Shown piece by piece: positions 32,155 through 43,372 of a DNA stretch of 64,000 bases. The DNA comes from Trichomonas tenax. Its lineage: Eukaryota; Parabasalia; Trichomonadida; Trichomonadidae. The DNA lies in NCBI GenBank assembly GCA_023091735.1, contig JALKBU010000135.1, positions 1-64,000 of the forward strand, read 5' to 3'. A model generated the notes under the pieces. That model had not been told where the DNA came from and did not search any database. It saw nothing but the letters and a program-made list of their open reading frames with translations. Within the stretch, counting starts at the first letter, position 1, and every line of letters starts with the position of its first letter. The translations under genes and the position numbers were made by a program.

Positions 32155-34242
32155 TCAATTGGTGGGGGCTGGATTATTAGTATTAGTTGGCATTCTAATT
32201 GTAATTCTAAGTTTCTTCGGTGATGTAGATTCTTCTTTCTCTTGAGGATTTATTGCCTTCTTAGGAATGAAGAGAGTTTTAGCTGTTGTTGTAGCAGACT
32301 TTGGCGTGCTTTGGTCACCTTCAGGAACTGGTTTCATATCTCCAACATGCTTCAGATGTATTACCTCGGGATGCACGGGTTTTGTTGGTGTCAAACTAAC
32401 ATCATTGTTCAATAATATTGATACTCTCTCAGAAACACGTGCTGCTTGTTGTGCTGGCTCTTGAGTTTCAACAATCGGAGCAATTGGAGGTTCTATTTGC
32501 GGTGGAGGCTGCATAATTGCTTGTTGCTCTGTCGGCATTGATAATTGAATTGGCATTTTTTGTGGGAGGTCTATTATTGATGGAATCTGTGGTTTTAGCT
32601 CTTCTTGAGGTGGCTGCAAAGGCTGCTGAACTTGTTCTGTTGGAGGAGTATCGTTGAGGAGTGATGTTAAGCTTAGTTGCTTCATTGAAGCCAATGATTG
32701 TGGTATCTCATTAACTTCGACAATAGGAACAACCTCATGCTTGATAATAGGAACATTATGAGTTATTGGTGCTACTTCTGATGGAATAATGTTCAATTGA
32801 TCTTCGATTGATAATACATCCGACCGAATTGATCGTGGATTTTCATGGTGCTCAGCATTTTCATTCTCAAGTGGATCGAACTTAATAATATTATTCGTTG
32901 AACCTCTTGACAGCAATTCTCCTGTCTCTGTTTTGATGATTTCTTGTGGAACTGATTCGCTATGTGGTATTTCGTGAACTACAGGTTCTGGCTTAATAAG
33001 TACTGCAACTGGTCTTCGAGATTTAGAAGATCTTTCATGTTTTCTTTCGGAATAGCTAGAATCATTACTGCTGTCAAGATCATCACCGAATGATCTCGAC
33101 TTTCTTGTAACAACTTTAGATTTCTTCTGGTTCTTTGATTTCCGAGTATCAAAGTGTGTTTTCTCTCTTATGCGCATTGATTCCGTTTCATCTTCATCAT
33201 AGCCTTCCTCATCCACTTCTTCGTTAGCTTCTTCGATAACAAATTGATAAGTTGTGTTCTGTGATTCACCGGCTCTAATTAAAGCACGTGCAATTCTCAC
33301 GTTCTCAGCTGCTTTCTTTGATAGCCTGCCAGAGCGTGCCATAGGGAATGGATAATACTCTTGCAGACCCCATTTAACCATTCGAGAACGCTGTGGAGGT
33401 GGTGATGATGGAATTTCAAATAGAGCATCGTCTTCATCGAATTTATTCTTAAAAACACCCAAGTATGATGTTTTCTGTAAGTTTTCGTACAATCTCGGAT
33501 TTTTATTTTCGCAATGTGGCGAATAAATCGATGTAACAAATCTTGCTTCGGCATTTATTGTATCTCCAGTCGAAAGCTGTATTGTATATTGCGTGTTTCC
33601 GTTTTCTGAAGGACTTTTGATAATTTTTCCAAATAAAATTCGAATATCTTGCTGAACTTCGAGGTTATCTAAGACGTAAACTTCATCTCCAGCATGATAT
33701 TCGCATTCTGGAGTGAAAATTTTTGGATATAAAATTGGAAAATAACAAATATCTTTAGAATTTATCGATTGAAAGCCTTTCATTATCGAGACATTGTAAA
33801 ATTGAAACTTATCTGATGTAGTATTTAATCCAATCATTCCAAATTGTGGTTTATTATCGATTAATGCAATAATAAAATGGCCTAGAGGTGGTTTTGAGTT
33901 CATTTCTGGTTGAACAGCGCCACAAAAGGCCAGACTTGTTGATTCTATGATCGGAATTTCTGAATTTGTGAAAGAATTAAAGCGAATTTGTACAAATTTT
34001 GTTTCTATTTTCTTTGGCGGTGGAATTTTCTCGATTTTTTCGTGCGATTGAAACTCTGTCGATGAATATACTACTTCTCTGAAATTTTCTGTTTGTGATG
34101 TTAATTGAAAATAAGTTGTGTCGAACTGCGGCGAAGATAAATTTGCGGACGATTTCTGTCCATGCTTTACAGGAAATTTGTCGAGTGTCGACTTGATTCT
34201 CTCCGTTACTTTCTTGAGAGCAGCGAGATCAATAACATTCAT
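32155..34242 (-). CDS. Low-complexity Pro/Gln-rich protein, possibly nuclear, function unknown
   Basis: 695 residues. The N-terminal 250 residues look folded, with a beta-rich stretch near 190-240 (GDEVYVLDNLEVQQDIRILF, YTIQLSTGDTINAEARFV) that could be a Tudor- or BAH-like barrel. A basic, Ser-rich region with likely nuclear localisation signals follows (KKSKVVTRKSRSF, RKHERSSKSRRP). The last 270 residues are Pro/Gln/Ile-rich and disordered (QVQQPLQPPQEELKPQ). The layout suits a chromatin or transcription cofactor, but no family is recognised. Confidence 0.6.
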   Translation of the reverse strand: MNVIDLAALKKVTERIKSTLDKFPVKHGQKSSANLSSPQFDTTYFQLTSQTENFREVVYSSTEFQSHEKIEKIPPPKKIETKFVQIRFNSFTNSEIPIIESTSLAFCGAVQPEMNSKPPLGHFIIALIDNKPQFGMIGLNTTSDKFQFYNVSIMKGFQSINSKDICYFPILYPKIFTPECEYHAGDEVYVLDNLEVQQDIRILFGKIIKSPSENGNTQYTIQLSTGDTINAEARFVTSIYSPHCENKNPRLYENLQKTSYLGVFKNKFDEDDALFEIPSSPPPQRSRMVKWGLQEYYPFPMARSGRLSKKAAENVRIARALIRAGESQNTTYQFVIEEANEEVDEEGYDEDETESMRIREKTHFDTRKSKNQKKSKVVTRKSRSFGDDLDSSNDSSYSERKHERSSKSRRPVAVLIKPEPVVHEIPHSESVPQEIIKTETGELLSRGSTNNIIKFDPLENENAEHHENPRSIRSDVLSIEDQLNIIPSEVAPITHNVPIIKHEVVPIVEVNEIPQSLASMKQLSLTSLLNDTPPTEQVQQPLQPPQEELKPQIPSIIDLPQKMPIQLSMPTEQQAIMQPPPQIEPPIAPIVETQEPAQQAARVSERVSILLNNDVSLTPTKPVHPEVIHLKHVGDMKPVPEGDQSTPKSATTTAKTLFIPKKAINPQEKEESTSPKKLRITIRMPTNTNNPAPTN

Positions 34243-34627
34243 TATTTTTGCAGATTTTTACTGCAGATAGCCTTATAAATACATAAAAATCATACATTTG
34301 AAATGTCAGCTCTTCATCATTAAAAAATATATTTTGATAAAATTTTTCATTGCTATTATCGACAAAACTGCTTTAAATAATTACTACATTCGAAAATTTG
34401 TAACTATTCATAACATAATTGATCTCCAAAAACAATTCAAATACCAAATATCTTATTATTCGCGATTGATTTCAAGATATTGTAAATCAAATAAGATAAT
34501 CAGTTTATAATTCATGAAGTGACTCTATTGACAAAGGTTCTTGATGATTTCGATCTTGTTTTTTAAAAAATTTGATATTTCTGGAATAAAAAAGATTTTC
34601 TATTTAATACAAAAGAATATTCTATGT
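34243..34627. other. AT-rich spacer
   Basis: Between the low-complexity protein's start and the TRRAP-like stop. A 70-codon open frame (34298-34510) is AT-driven and unsupported. Confidence 0.5.
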
Positions 34628-37600
34628 TTATAACCACGGAGTGAATCTAATATCTTCGCAGACCGCGGCTTCTGCGATTAATTTGTTAATTTTAATTTGT
34701 GTTTCATCAGTGTCATCGCTACGTGTGGAGTAAATTCTGGCTTCGGAAACAAACTTGTGACTAAATTCATTGCCAACTTCCATTGTTGAGTTCATAAGCA
34801 CTTGGACATTGCTTGCATTTGAAACAATTGCATCGGCCGTAGCGATAAAAGCAGATCTGAATGCACCCTTCACGAGTGCTTCGTCAAATAATGTTGAGAA
34901 ACGACCGCGAAGTCTCAAAAAAGCCGGAATTTCTGTGTTTGGTCTCTCACCCCAAATATATGAACTGTGAGTATCAAAGAAGAGAGAAAGTGGGGAAACA
35001 TCACCACCAAAGAAAGTCTGAAGAGCGCAGAATGCTGCATATCTACCAGCTAATGTCGTGAAGTGGTCACAGTATGAACGCTTCTTAACATATTCGTGTG
35101 GACTTGGTTTGAGTGTTTCTAATGGCTCTGGAGATTTCTTTGTCTTTGCTGCTTCGTAAAGGGATCTTATTGCGAACAAAGGAACATAAAAGTCAGCACT
35201 CGTCTTTGAAAGAACAAATCCTTCTGCAATATCGACGCTCAGAAGTGAAGGAAGAGAGACATTTCTAGAGAATGAAGCAGGAGATCTGGATAATATTGTC
35301 GACATACAAGTCATAAGTGTTGTGAAACCAATGTCAACACCATTCGATGGATAAACAATATAAGAAACTCTTGCACCAGTTGTTGTTAAGACATCAAGAG
35401 AAACAAGGCGACTCTCAACATTCTTCACATAACCAGCGAGTTGAGTTGCATTTCCTGCAACTTCATCAACAAATGGAGCTTGTGTTGAATCAAGGCAGAA
35501 TTCGCCAAGACTCAATAAACCATCAAATGATTTGATGCTTTCATCAACTGTAGTTACAGTTGCATCAGCTTCATTGATAAGGCTTTCTGTGATTGAATCA
35601 GTAACAATTGCCTTGTAAAGTTTGGCCTCGATGTTATTGACATTCTTAATAAGCTTTGCAATTGGTGTTTGAAGCATCGCTCTAACAGGAGAAATGAAAG
35701 AAACAAGTTTCTTCTTAACATCAACACCAACTTCGCATCCAGACAAATAAGTGATGATTCCTGTGCTCTTTGGAAGAAGTTTTGTCAATGGAGCGAGTTT
35801 ATTGTTGTCTGAAATCTTCTTAGCAAACAAAGATGCCCATCTAACCGGGATTTGGATTGCTGAGTCAATGATAACTGGAACGTATTGATCAAGTTGGTCA
35901 ATAATTGTTGCAAGGAATGCAAATAATATATCACTTGTTGGGATCGTTCTTAATGCTCCTTTTATGATACCAGCAATTGCATCGTTGACTTCTACTGTCT
36001 TAGAAACAGCAAGAAGTTGACACAATAGTGCTTCGACATCATTTGGTTTGGCTGAGATGAGATCATCTGTTCTATATGAAGGAATTTCTGGAGAGTTAAG
36101 TCTAACGGCTTCATTAAATGTGACTTTGTGAATTTCCTCAGGATGGACATTAATTTCGGCCATATTTCCAAGTGCTTCGATAGTCTGTTTGCGAATTTGT
36201 TCGTAAACCTTGTGAAGAATTGGAGGATCGTTTTGAGAAAGAACTAATGTAAAGAAAACAGTATTAGTTCTCTGATTCTTATCGGTGAGCTTGAAAAAGT
36301 TCTGAATATTGCAGAGTTCGTTTGCGACCAAGAAATCTTTCAAGTTTGCTCTGCATATTCTATCATTATTAGTTTGAGTGAAGAAAAGAATGTCACGCTG
36401 GAAGTTTTGGACTGTTCTGTGCTCATTGATGAAATCGAGAGCACGTTCAGACAATAAATCAGGTTGCTGCAAGATTCTCTTGCACATCTCATATGAAACT
36501 TCTGGGACAAATCCAATCATCTCCTTCTCGCTAACTTCGTAACCTTGGCGGAATCTAAGAAGTGGACGTTTTGCAACATCTTCGCGTGCATATTCAAAGT
36601 CACCACCAATATATTTGATGGCCTCTTCCCATGATGCAACATTGATCGTTGACTGCATATTTCCTGGTCCGACTTCAAATTTGATTGTTGGGTTCTCTGT
36701 TTTAAGATTGAAGTTAACGCCTTTGCACATAATACCAAGTAAATCTGGAGCAATATGTTGTGCAATCTTGAGCATATCGCAGATCTTGATATCGCCGAAG
36801 AATGGAGCAACGATGTGAGAGAATGGAATGTGCCATAGCTCAGAGTTAACACATCTTTCGATGAGCTCTTGTCTTGGCAACGAATTGATTAGATCCATAA
36901 CCTTGGAGTCGAGCTTCGGGAATATTCTGAACATGGAATAAAATTTGACACCAAGAGGTAATATTGGCAGAACCTTCTCTTTGAGTGTTGGTGGACACAT
37001 TTGGAAGAATGTTGCAGCAATCTTTGGAGCAGAGAGGAAGTTAATCAAAACACTCTGCATTGTTGGTGTCAATTTCTCCATTGAAAAGCTCTGAACAATG
37101 AATCTACCAATGAAGAAACATGCTTCTGGTTGATTCAGTTTGGAAAGATTGTCAATTGCAGCATTCAACATGTAACTTGTCGAGTTCTCATAAGGATGTT
37201 CAAGAACATATAACATTATAGAGTTGGATTGGAATGTGTAGACAGGAACATCTGTGTTGAAGCTGCGACAGCATTTGACAGCGAATGGAAGCAAGAAAGT
37301 CTGTCTATATGTTGGATTTGGTGGATGTCTCCATAATATTGGGAATAATCTTGCAATGAGTTCATCATTTTCAGCACCAGCAAGTTTATCAAGTGCCTTT
37401 TGGCCGTAAATTGGACTCTCGATGATGAAGTATAAAGAGTTGAGAGAATGAGACCACATGTATGTATCATTAAATGTAATGGAAACAAGCATATCAAGGA
37501 TCTTTTCAAAGTGCGGGAAGTAAGGTCCAGCAGCAACTATTTGGATCATTTCTGGAATCAATTTTACAAGTTGCGACAAAATTTGCTCATATTGACTTGG

Positions 37601-40600
37601 CTGTTGATTGCTTGAAGCAGCAACTTTAGCGTGAGTCTCAACAATGAACTGCATAATGTCGTTAATGTATGATTGCGAAACTGATTGAGAAACATATCTG
37701 ACAAGTTTCATGATTGATGGGAATATGTTCGGACCGATCTTATGAAGAAGTTGGGGCTGTTCCTTATTCGTTGCAATCTGTTTAATGGCAAATGAAGCAA
37801 GATGATTTGCAAGAGGCTGTTCTTCTTCTGGACAAGATCCATCAATGAGATTTGCGAGTTCAATAAAAATGTTGAAAGCACTTGAATTATTTGGTTTCCT
37901 CTGGAAGAATTCGATCCACAATGTATGTTCTTGGATGGAGTAATGGAACAGTTGAAGTGGATGTCTCTTCAAGTTCTTGCTGTTGTTGATTATTAACTTA
38001 AATACTGGCAACAAAACATGCGGATATCTGCTGTAATCTTTGATGATTTCACCAATCTTCATCAAAACAGTTCTCATTTCTTCTTCTGTTAGTTCTTGTG
38101 GAACTTTCACCAAAGAGCAAATCTGCTTGATTTCGATTGGAAGATAATTATGAATATAGCCAAGGAAGTTATCAAACATCTTGACGAAGTTTTCTGATTG
38201 CTTTGAATACGCCCAAAGAAGAAGAACTTGAAGACGTGTTGCATCATCCTCTGCTTCATTATATAAATCGAGTGGCTTAAGTTTGGATTCGTCAAATGAA
38301 ACATTCTTCTCATATAATGTGTTAATGAAAGTAATGTAAACATAAAGTGAGAATTTTTCTCTGGCGAAGCTCATTATTACTTCAATTTGATCACTGTGAG
38401 CTTGAACATAAGGAATCAAGAATATATTGAAGAAGAGTGAATTGAGACGCATTTCCTTCGAGTATTCAATGGAATAGAACAGCTCTGGTGATAAAACTTC
38501 TGAGTTCAATAGCTTGGAATAATACTGAGCGTATTGTGTGACCAATAGTGGATTCCTGATTTCGAGAACATGGAAAGCAAGCTGCAAGAGTACTTTAGGA
38601 TGATTATGGCCAAAGAATTCCAACAATTTCTGGAAGATGACTGTTGAGAAAATGCCAAAGTTATTTTCAAAAGCATTCAATATTTCATGGAAAATTTGTT
38701 CAAGAAGTTCGATTAATTCTGAATCATACTTAGAAGCATTGAGTGAGCAAACAATATATGAAAGGAGTGCTTGAAGATATGTCATCTTATCTTTAACACG
38801 AAGAGTTTCCTTGATAATTGGAAGGAGTGGTTCTTCAACGCTCTGGAAGAGTGGCTTCGAGCGCTCATTCTGAGAAATTATATCTAAGAATTGGAGAGCT
38901 TTAGCATCAGACATCGACTGCTTGAAGAATTCAGGGAATAACTGTGGTGCAAACGAGAAGTAATCAATCATAATATCGACGAAATCCTGCCTTGGGAGGA
39001 ATGAAATCACATTAAACATGCTGACAAAGGAACGAGCAACCTCCAAGAATGTATTTGCCTGAACTAAATTGTTAACAACACTTCCTGTTGCAATGAAGCT
39101 GCAAAGAGCCTTAAGGCTTGCAATCATTTCATGTGAATTAAGATTTTGTGATGCTGGATCTTGAATTGCAGAGGAAATAAGTTCAAGTTGCTTCATCATT
39201 GTCTGAATAAAGACATCAGGAACAATAAGATAATATGAGAAGAGAGCATCGTTGAGATCTCTCCAATTAATAGATGTTAACTTGTTCTGTGACTTATCAA
39301 GATTATAGAATGAAGCTTCCTTAAGTTTGTTTTGGACAATTTCTTTGAACTTCTCGCGAACGTGTTCTGGACCCTTCTTGGCGAAAATCTGAGCTGCAAG
39401 TTGAGCCTGACACTTTAGGAACGTGTTCTGATGATCCAAAAACTTAAGAATTACGTTAATCGCATCTTCGAATTGAGCACAATCGAATAAAGAGGAATCA
39501 AGGATTGGAACCAATAAAACTAAATATGTACCTTGAACCTTTGGTTGAGCGTTTGCAATTAATGGTAATCTTGAGATCAGCAATTGCAATGTTTTCTGTT
39601 TGAAGTCTGGTAAAGCTGATGGGAATGCACGAAATAATGGGCCTAAGAATCTGAATAATCCATAATCGTGCTCCATTATTTCATCCTCGAAACATTCAGC
39701 AATAAAATCGTGAACTTCAGAAGTGTATGGACAAAGAGAAATAAGCTCACTTTGGACTAAGATGGAGAAGAAAGCAGATGAAATTCTCATTGATTGCAGG
39801 ATTGGCATAATCGATCCTGCATGCTCGCCTAATAAGTTTCTTGCAAATACAATGATCTTCTGAAGGCTGCGAGGAACGAAATCAAGTTCAATGAATTTAG
39901 TGTATGAATCACACTTCTGTTGATCCTTCCAGTCGCTGCCATTAAGTTCGTTAATTGTTCTGTGGACGAACATTGCGAAAATGATAGGATCAATGATATC
40001 TGGTTTAACTTCTTCCATGATAATTGTGCAGATTGTCTCTGAAACACCTTTAGTTGGGAATATTTGCAATGATGAAATGAAAGCAATTTCGTTGATAAAT
40101 ACAGTCATTTTTTCTCGTGTGGAGACTGTCTGGAATATCTGTGAAAGAATATGTTGTGGTGGGCGTGAAAAATAAGAGCACAAGCCACAGAAAATGTGGG
40201 CGTTCGCAGCTGTGTTCTCACTGAATTGAGTGATCAATGATTTGAAAACAGAATCACAATCAGCGGTATTCTTCTGTCTCAACGGAAGCATGAAAAGTAA
40301 AATTGACTGGAAGAATTTGCGAATCTCCGAAGTCCAATTAGTTGATGAAAAAACTGTGGTGATCAAATTCTTGCTGACTTCCCATAAGCTGTCAATTTGT
40401 GGATGATCAGACATTGCACAATTAACACCATGCAAGAATGAATCAAAATCTGCGCGAATGATATTGCTTTTCGTTTCTAAAACGAGCGTCTTTGCTGTTG
40501 GATAGTTAGTTGGTGGGAAAATAATTTCTTCAATAATGTTCTTTGGAATGTTCCTCAAGAAATTAACAATAACTGGTCTCAAATCATCTGTTGTTGAGTC

Positions 40601-42994
40601 AAGATATGAAAGAAGTGTCGAATAGAATTGTTGCATCAATGGATGAGTTAAAAATTGACTCTCATATTTGTCATAGCAGCTCTTGAGGAGTGTTAATGGA
40701 AGCTTTAAGTCCATCCTCAAAGCATTAATAAGGGCTCCAATAACATAACGTCCTTTCAAGAATTCCTTCTGAATATTCGAAGCAAACGAAATAAATTGAC
40801 AAAGAGCTTTTGGAGTAGCTCCATATGTATCTGCTGATGAGCAAATATCGTTTACAAGAGCCTCGTTGAACTTAAGTGGATTTGATGGACTTCCCATGAT
40901 ATATTCCATGAATTGATGATAATAGCAAATCAATGACAAAATATCCGAGCAGAAAACATACGATTTTGCGTAGTCTTTGCAAACTTCAAGGAGTCTGTTT
41001 GATGGAATTTGAATTGATTTGATGAATTCTTGAGATGGATTTGGTTGATATTGTGGTTCAGGAACTCTATGAACATTTTGAAGGTGTGTATTTGGCTTTT
41101 GTGTAACTTTTTCGAATAAATGAGTCAAAGATCTGATTAAATGCTTGACGTTGTATCCTTTGCGTAATTCTCTTAATGAATATTTGATAAGAGAGTTGAC
41201 AAATGATTCTAATAAAGTATTTTCGCGGATTAATTCTTTGAACATAAAGTTATCGAAAAAAATTTCTTCATCGAGAGCAAAGAAGTCATGGAAGAAGAAA
41301 TCCCAAACATTATCCATCATCATTGGTGTTGTCATTGCAAGACATTTGACGAACTCTTTAACAGAGTTGATGTGATAAATTCTAATTCTTCCGAATTTTC
41401 TTGCGCTTTCGAGTATTGCTGTGCATTGCTTTAAACCATTTTCTGTGTCACCAACTGGCATTGGAATATGAATTAATTCACTTCCATGATGCAAAATTGA
41501 TCTGAATTTCATTGTGAAAATCAAAGCGTGTCTGAAGCAAGAATATAAAATATCAATTTCAATTAATGAAACAATTACTGCAATCTGTTTGTAGAGTTGA
41601 CGTTTTTCAGCTTCATCCTGTGGAAACAGTTTCGCGAGGAATGTTTGGAAGTATTTAAGAAGTCTGTAATAGCAATCAGCAAAATTATGTAATTGCATTA
41701 AGATTTGCGATAAAACTTTTGGATTTGAAACTACTGGTTTGATATGTGCGAGATTTGCAGCCATTTCAACGAATCCTGTATCAATGGAGTTAAAAAATAG
41801 CGTAAATATACCTGCTGTTGTGTGAGGATCGTCTTGCGGGAATCTGATGAATTGAAGATTTTCGCCAAATCTGAAATTGCTTGCCGAGTATTGTAACATC
41901 GAAAAGTGAAGGAGACCTGCATCGTATTTACAGAAGTTTATTGAAAACATTTCTCTTGGGATTTTTACATCAAATCTATCGCGTTTGAAAACAATTTCGA
42001 GAATATTACGTATTAAGTTGTGGTATGTGATAAAGTTTTCGGAATTGTAGTATTTGTAATGTAAAAGAGTCGGAAAATACTTTGCTGCAATATCGATGCG
42101 TTTTGAATTATCTTGTTTTAAGAAATAACTGAATGAATTTAATGTTTCATCGACAAGTGTAGACGCAACACCTGATGTTTGCGTTAAAATGTCCATGTAA
42201 GTTGTAACTATCAAATTCGTAATCGCAGGATTGTTTGATGAATTTAGCGATGTATTTCCCATAAGTATACCGCATTTGACTTTCAAAAGTTGGATAGTTG
42301 CTCGCTTTGTGTAAGGAACATCGTCAGGAATTTGATAATTTAAGATTTTTTCGAATTTTCCTTGAAGTTTTTGGAAAATTGTTTTCATTAACTCGACAGA
42401 TTTCACGCATGTAAGAAGAATTGTAATTGTTGTTATTAAAGGAAAGTATTCGTGAGGTTCTAAGTTTTCGAATCTCGAGAGAAAAGTATCAATTCTGTGG
42501 CTAATTGCGAGGAATATCGTCTCAGAAGCAACTTTGTGATTCTTTTCAAACTCTTTATCGTGATTTTCGAACGAATTGCGAATAACCTTCAAATAACAAC
42601 ACAAATGCTTGAGATTGCACTCTTTCACTTGGGTGGCAATGAGATTGATGTGCTCCATGCTCGTAAAATCCGTAAATTTATAGTTTAAAAACGTTAAAAG
42701 AGATAAAATATTAGATACGTATTTGAGGTGATCTTGTAATTTCGTTTCATCAGTAGGTGGATTTTGCAGATAATTGGTGAGGCAGACCATCAGCTGAGTA
42801 TAAGGCTTCTTGCAGTAGGCCTCGAACTCATTTGGAGGCAATCTAAAGAAAAAATCGCGAATGGCCCTGAAGTGGTTAGGATCGAAGGCTCCACCCGATG
42901 TTATTTGCCTAAGCATTCCATTCAGCACGTCATCCTTCGTCGGTTTGATGTTGGACCGCATAGGGATGTACGGCGGGTTTTTAGGCTCCACCAT
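34628..42994 (-). CDS. TRRAP/Tra1-like PIKK-family pseudokinase
   Basis: 2788 residues, no break. The body is an alpha-solenoid of HEAT-like helices. The last 300 residues pattern-match the PI3K-like domain of TRRAP (TTGARVSYIVYPSNG; SVDIAEGFVLSKTSADFYVP; RGRFSTLFDEALVKGAFRSA), and the protein ends FTPWL, like the HPWL end of the TRRAP FATC motif. No kinase catalytic loop or DFG-like motif is visible, as in TRRAP. TRRAP/Tra1 carries activator contacts in SAGA and NuA4 acetyltransferase complexes. It is about 1,000 residues shorter than human TRRAP, and the FAT segment appears reduced. The ATG at 42994 lies 17 nt from a TCACT initiator. The stop overlaps TAAA. Confidence 0.72.
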   Translation of the reverse strand: MVEPKNPPYIPMRSNIKPTKDDVLNGMLRQITSGGAFDPNHFRAIRDFFFRLPPNEFEAYCKKPYTQLMVCLTNYLQNPPTDETKLQDHLKYVSNILSLLTFLNYKFTDFTSMEHINLIATQVKECNLKHLCCYLKVIRNSFENHDKEFEKNHKVASETIFLAISHRIDTFLSRFENLEPHEYFPLITTITILLTCVKSVELMKTIFQKLQGKFEKILNYQIPDDVPYTKRATIQLLKVKCGILMGNTSLNSSNNPAITNLIVTTYMDILTQTSGVASTLVDETLNSFSYFLKQDNSKRIDIAAKYFPTLLHYKYYNSENFITYHNLIRNILEIVFKRDRFDVKIPREMFSINFCKYDAGLLHFSMLQYSASNFRFGENLQFIRFPQDDPHTTAGIFTLFFNSIDTGFVEMAANLAHIKPVVSNPKVLSQILMQLHNFADCYYRLLKYFQTFLAKLFPQDEAEKRQLYKQIAVIVSLIEIDILYSCFRHALIFTMKFRSILHHGSELIHIPMPVGDTENGLKQCTAILESARKFGRIRIYHINSVKEFVKCLAMTTPMMMDNVWDFFFHDFFALDEEIFFDNFMFKELIRENTLLESFVNSLIKYSLRELRKGYNVKHLIRSLTHLFEKVTQKPNTHLQNVHRVPEPQYQPNPSQEFIKSIQIPSNRLLEVCKDYAKSYVFCSDILSLICYYHQFMEYIMGSPSNPLKFNEALVNDICSSADTYGATPKALCQFISFASNIQKEFLKGRYVIGALINALRMDLKLPLTLLKSCYDKYESQFLTHPLMQQFYSTLLSYLDSTTDDLRPVIVNFLRNIPKNIIEEIIFPPTNYPTAKTLVLETKSNIIRADFDSFLHGVNCAMSDHPQIDSLWEVSKNLITTVFSSTNWTSEIRKFFQSILLFMLPLRQKNTADCDSVFKSLITQFSENTAANAHIFCGLCSYFSRPPQHILSQIFQTVSTREKMTVFINEIAFISSLQIFPTKGVSETICTIIMEEVKPDIIDPIIFAMFVHRTINELNGSDWKDQQKCDSYTKFIELDFVPRSLQKIIVFARNLLGEHAGSIMPILQSMRISSAFFSILVQSELISLCPYTSEVHDFIAECFEDEIMEHDYGLFRFLGPLFRAFPSALPDFKQKTLQLLISRLPLIANAQPKVQGTYLVLLVPILDSSLFDCAQFEDAINVILKFLDHQNTFLKCQAQLAAQIFAKKGPEHVREKFKEIVQNKLKEASFYNLDKSQNKLTSINWRDLNDALFSYYLIVPDVFIQTMMKQLELISSAIQDPASQNLNSHEMIASLKALCSFIATGSVVNNLVQANTFLEVARSFVSMFNVISFLPRQDFVDIMIDYFSFAPQLFPEFFKQSMSDAKALQFLDIISQNERSKPLFQSVEEPLLPIIKETLRVKDKMTYLQALLSYIVCSLNASKYDSELIELLEQIFHEILNAFENNFGIFSTVIFQKLLEFFGHNHPKVLLQLAFHVLEIRNPLLVTQYAQYYSKLLNSEVLSPELFYSIEYSKEMRLNSLFFNIFLIPYVQAHSDQIEVIMSFAREKFSLYVYITFINTLYEKNVSFDESKLKPLDLYNEAEDDATRLQVLLLWAYSKQSENFVKMFDNFLGYIHNYLPIEIKQICSLVKVPQELTEEEMRTVLMKIGEIIKDYSRYPHVLLPVFKLIINNSKNLKRHPLQLFHYSIQEHTLWIEFFQRKPNNSSAFNIFIELANLIDGSCPEEEQPLANHLASFAIKQIATNKEQPQLLHKIGPNIFPSIMKLVRYVSQSVSQSYINDIMQFIVETHAKVAASSNQQPSQYEQILSQLVKLIPEMIQIVAAGPYFPHFEKILDMLVSITFNDTYMWSHSLNSLYFIIESPIYGQKALDKLAGAENDELIARLFPILWRHPPNPTYRQTFLLPFAVKCCRSFNTDVPVYTFQSNSIMLYVLEHPYENSTSYMLNAAIDNLSKLNQPEACFFIGRFIVQSFSMEKLTPTMQSVLINFLSAPKIAATFFQMCPPTLKEKVLPILPLGVKFYSMFRIFPKLDSKVMDLINSLPRQELIERCVNSELWHIPFSHIVAPFFGDIKICDMLKIAQHIAPDLLGIMCKGVNFNLKTENPTIKFEVGPGNMQSTINVASWEEAIKYIGGDFEYAREDVAKRPLLRFRQGYEVSEKEMIGFVPEVSYEMCKRILQQPDLLSERALDFINEHRTVQNFQRDILFFTQTNNDRICRANLKDFLVANELCNIQNFFKLTDKNQRTNTVFFTLVLSQNDPPILHKVYEQIRKQTIEALGNMAEINVHPEEIHKVTFNEAVRLNSPEIPSYRTDDLISAKPNDVEALLCQLLAVSKTVEVNDAIAGIIKGALRTIPTSDILFAFLATIIDQLDQYVPVIIDSAIQIPVRWASLFAKKISDNNKLAPLTKLLPKSTGIITYLSGCEVGVDVKKKLVSFISPVRAMLQTPIAKLIKNVNNIEAKLYKAIVTDSITESLINEADATVTTVDESIKSFDGLLSLGEFCLDSTQAPFVDEVAGNATQLAGYVKNVESRLVSLDVLTTTGARVSYIVYPSNGVDIGFTTLMTCMSTILSRSPASFSRNVSLPSLLSVDIAEGFVLSKTSADFYVPLFAIRSLYEAAKTKKSPEPLETLKPSPHEYVKKRSYCDHFTTLAGRYAAFCALQTFFGGDVSPLSLFFDTHSSYIWGERPNTEIPAFLRLRGRFSTLFDEALVKGAFRSAFIATADAIVSNASNVQVLMNSTMEVGNEFSHKFVSEARIYSTRSDDTDETQIKINKLIAEAAVCEDIRFTPWL

Positions 42995-43372
42995 CTAAAG
43001 CTACAAAAAGTGACAGTTAATGCACAATAATTAAAAGTGACAATTGCCATGTAAATATTCTTTTGACATTGTCAAAAACTCGTCCACTTGGATCTTAGAA
43101 GTGCTTAATAACATAATATTGCATATAATAAGAAATAAATTTATCACGTTTAAAAGTTAAAATATGAAGACACCTTTTTCGAAGATTCCATATATTATAT
43201 TTGATGATTTAACAAAATAAATGAAATATATATGGGTGGCGAGTTCACAATTATTTTTATCCGAAGTGATTCATACCATAACTTCTCTTTGCGATAGATA
43301 GCTTATATGATGAGTAGGAAGCAAATAGAATCGCGTATTTTTGATGAAGAAAATAAGCATCAATTCAGATTA
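42995..43372. other. Upstream region of the TRRAP-like gene
   Basis: Contains two aaagtgaca words on the plus strand (43006-43014 and about 43034), the first being the complement of the gene's initiator, and ATTTACATGGC on the minus strand near 43046. The rest is AT-rich. Confidence 0.5.
43009..43013 (-). promoter_or_regulatory. Initiator (TCACT) of the TRRAP-like gene
   Basis: Reads TCACT on the minus strand with its adenine 17 nt before ATG 42994. It is within the trichomonad Inr consensus. Confidence 0.5.
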
